From positions 1 through 31,620 of the forward strand of contig JAWQRN010000310.1 of assembly GCA_033557685.1 (NCBI GenBank): a DNA stretch of 31,620 bases. Reading direction: 5' to 3'. The position numbers were made by a program, and so were the translations under genes. A model generated the notes under the pieces. It worked only from the letters and a program-made list of their open reading frames with translations, was not told where the DNA came from and did no database searches. Positions 31,551 to 31,620 of the stretch are shown in pieces. Source of the DNA: Sperchopsis tessellata (Eukaryota; Arthropoda; Insecta; Coleoptera; Hydrophilidae). Each line of letters opens with the position of its first letter. Positions within the stretch are counted from its first letter, which is position 1.

Positions 31551-31620
31551 TAAATGTAATAGACTTCCACGGTTAGTATCTGTATGAATGTTGTTTCCGG
31601 GTGGAAACCGTGTAGAGGCT
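31551..31620 (+). repeat. PLE terminal unit, copy 2 (start of a second Penelope-like element)
   Basis: It matches 4004-4073 at 64 of 70 positions by eye and in the same orientation, and runs to the window edge, so more of the element probably follows. A possible hairpin pairs CACGGTT with AACCGTG about 36 bases apart; in copy 1 both arms carry changes that weaken it. Confidence 0.75.

Noticed and set aside
1..31620. CRISPR array, tRNA or rRNA genes, phage or plasmid functions
   Set aside because: No regularly spaced repeats, no recognisable tRNA or rRNA sequence was noticed, and the coding content is animal-type.

Overview
The window looks like a piece of an AT-rich animal nuclear genome, most likely an insect; the order cannot be told from sequence alone. 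There is no bacterial-style operon, ribosome-binding-site or CRISPR architecture. One multi-exon host gene runs on the + strand from about 8.05 kb past the right edge. Its long introns and 5' flank are filled with decayed transposable elements of at least nine kinds.

Host gene. Eight GT-AG-bounded coding exons (8049-8089, 8236-8269, 8945-9167, 9221-9378, 20428-20638, 23967-24626, 24746-24924, 28937-29064) join in one consistent reading frame to about 544 residues. They encode the orthologue of WAC (Drosophila Wacky), a nuclear WW-domain/coiled-coil adaptor known for RNF20/40-dependent H2B ubiquitination and mTORC1 activation. The N-terminal MVM-ARK block, a single WW domain, a Ser/Thr/Pro-rich middle and the C-terminal 'GWPAD...EEAH' helical block are all present. 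The last short exon (family end resembling ILFLRQQIKELE) was not found and should lie beyond 31620. A CRE-like site and a CCAAT box lie about 190 bp upstream of the ATG.

5' flank (1-7.8 kb). A 2.27-kb segment has long terminal inverted repeats and contains a LINE RNase H remnant. Next is a 3.4-kb inverted-repeat element carrying a Myb/SANT-like (zeste-type) reading frame, with a truncated Penelope-like element nested in it. A hAT transposase C-terminus and a 2-unit tandem repeat follow.

Introns. Intron 4 (11 kb) holds a mariner-like remnant, three LINE pieces, a piggyBac with TTAA duplications and matching ends, a second mariner with TA duplications and intact tips but a deleted C-terminus, and a second RNase H fragment. 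Intron 5 holds an RTE-like fragment and a 5'-truncated Jockey/CR1-like LINE ending about 50 bp before the next exon. Intron 7 holds a Ty3/gypsy pol remnant. Intron 8 holds a LINE, a Tc1/mariner-superfamily-like transposase remnant and the start of a second Penelope-like copy, cut off by the window edge.

I found no convincing wholly new biological system. The observations most worth checking are the fully phased WAC gene with a 34-nt microexon, a possible overlapping uORF, the Myb element with paired subterminal motifs, the tip-intact mariner deletion derivative, and TE insertions right beside WAC splice acceptors.
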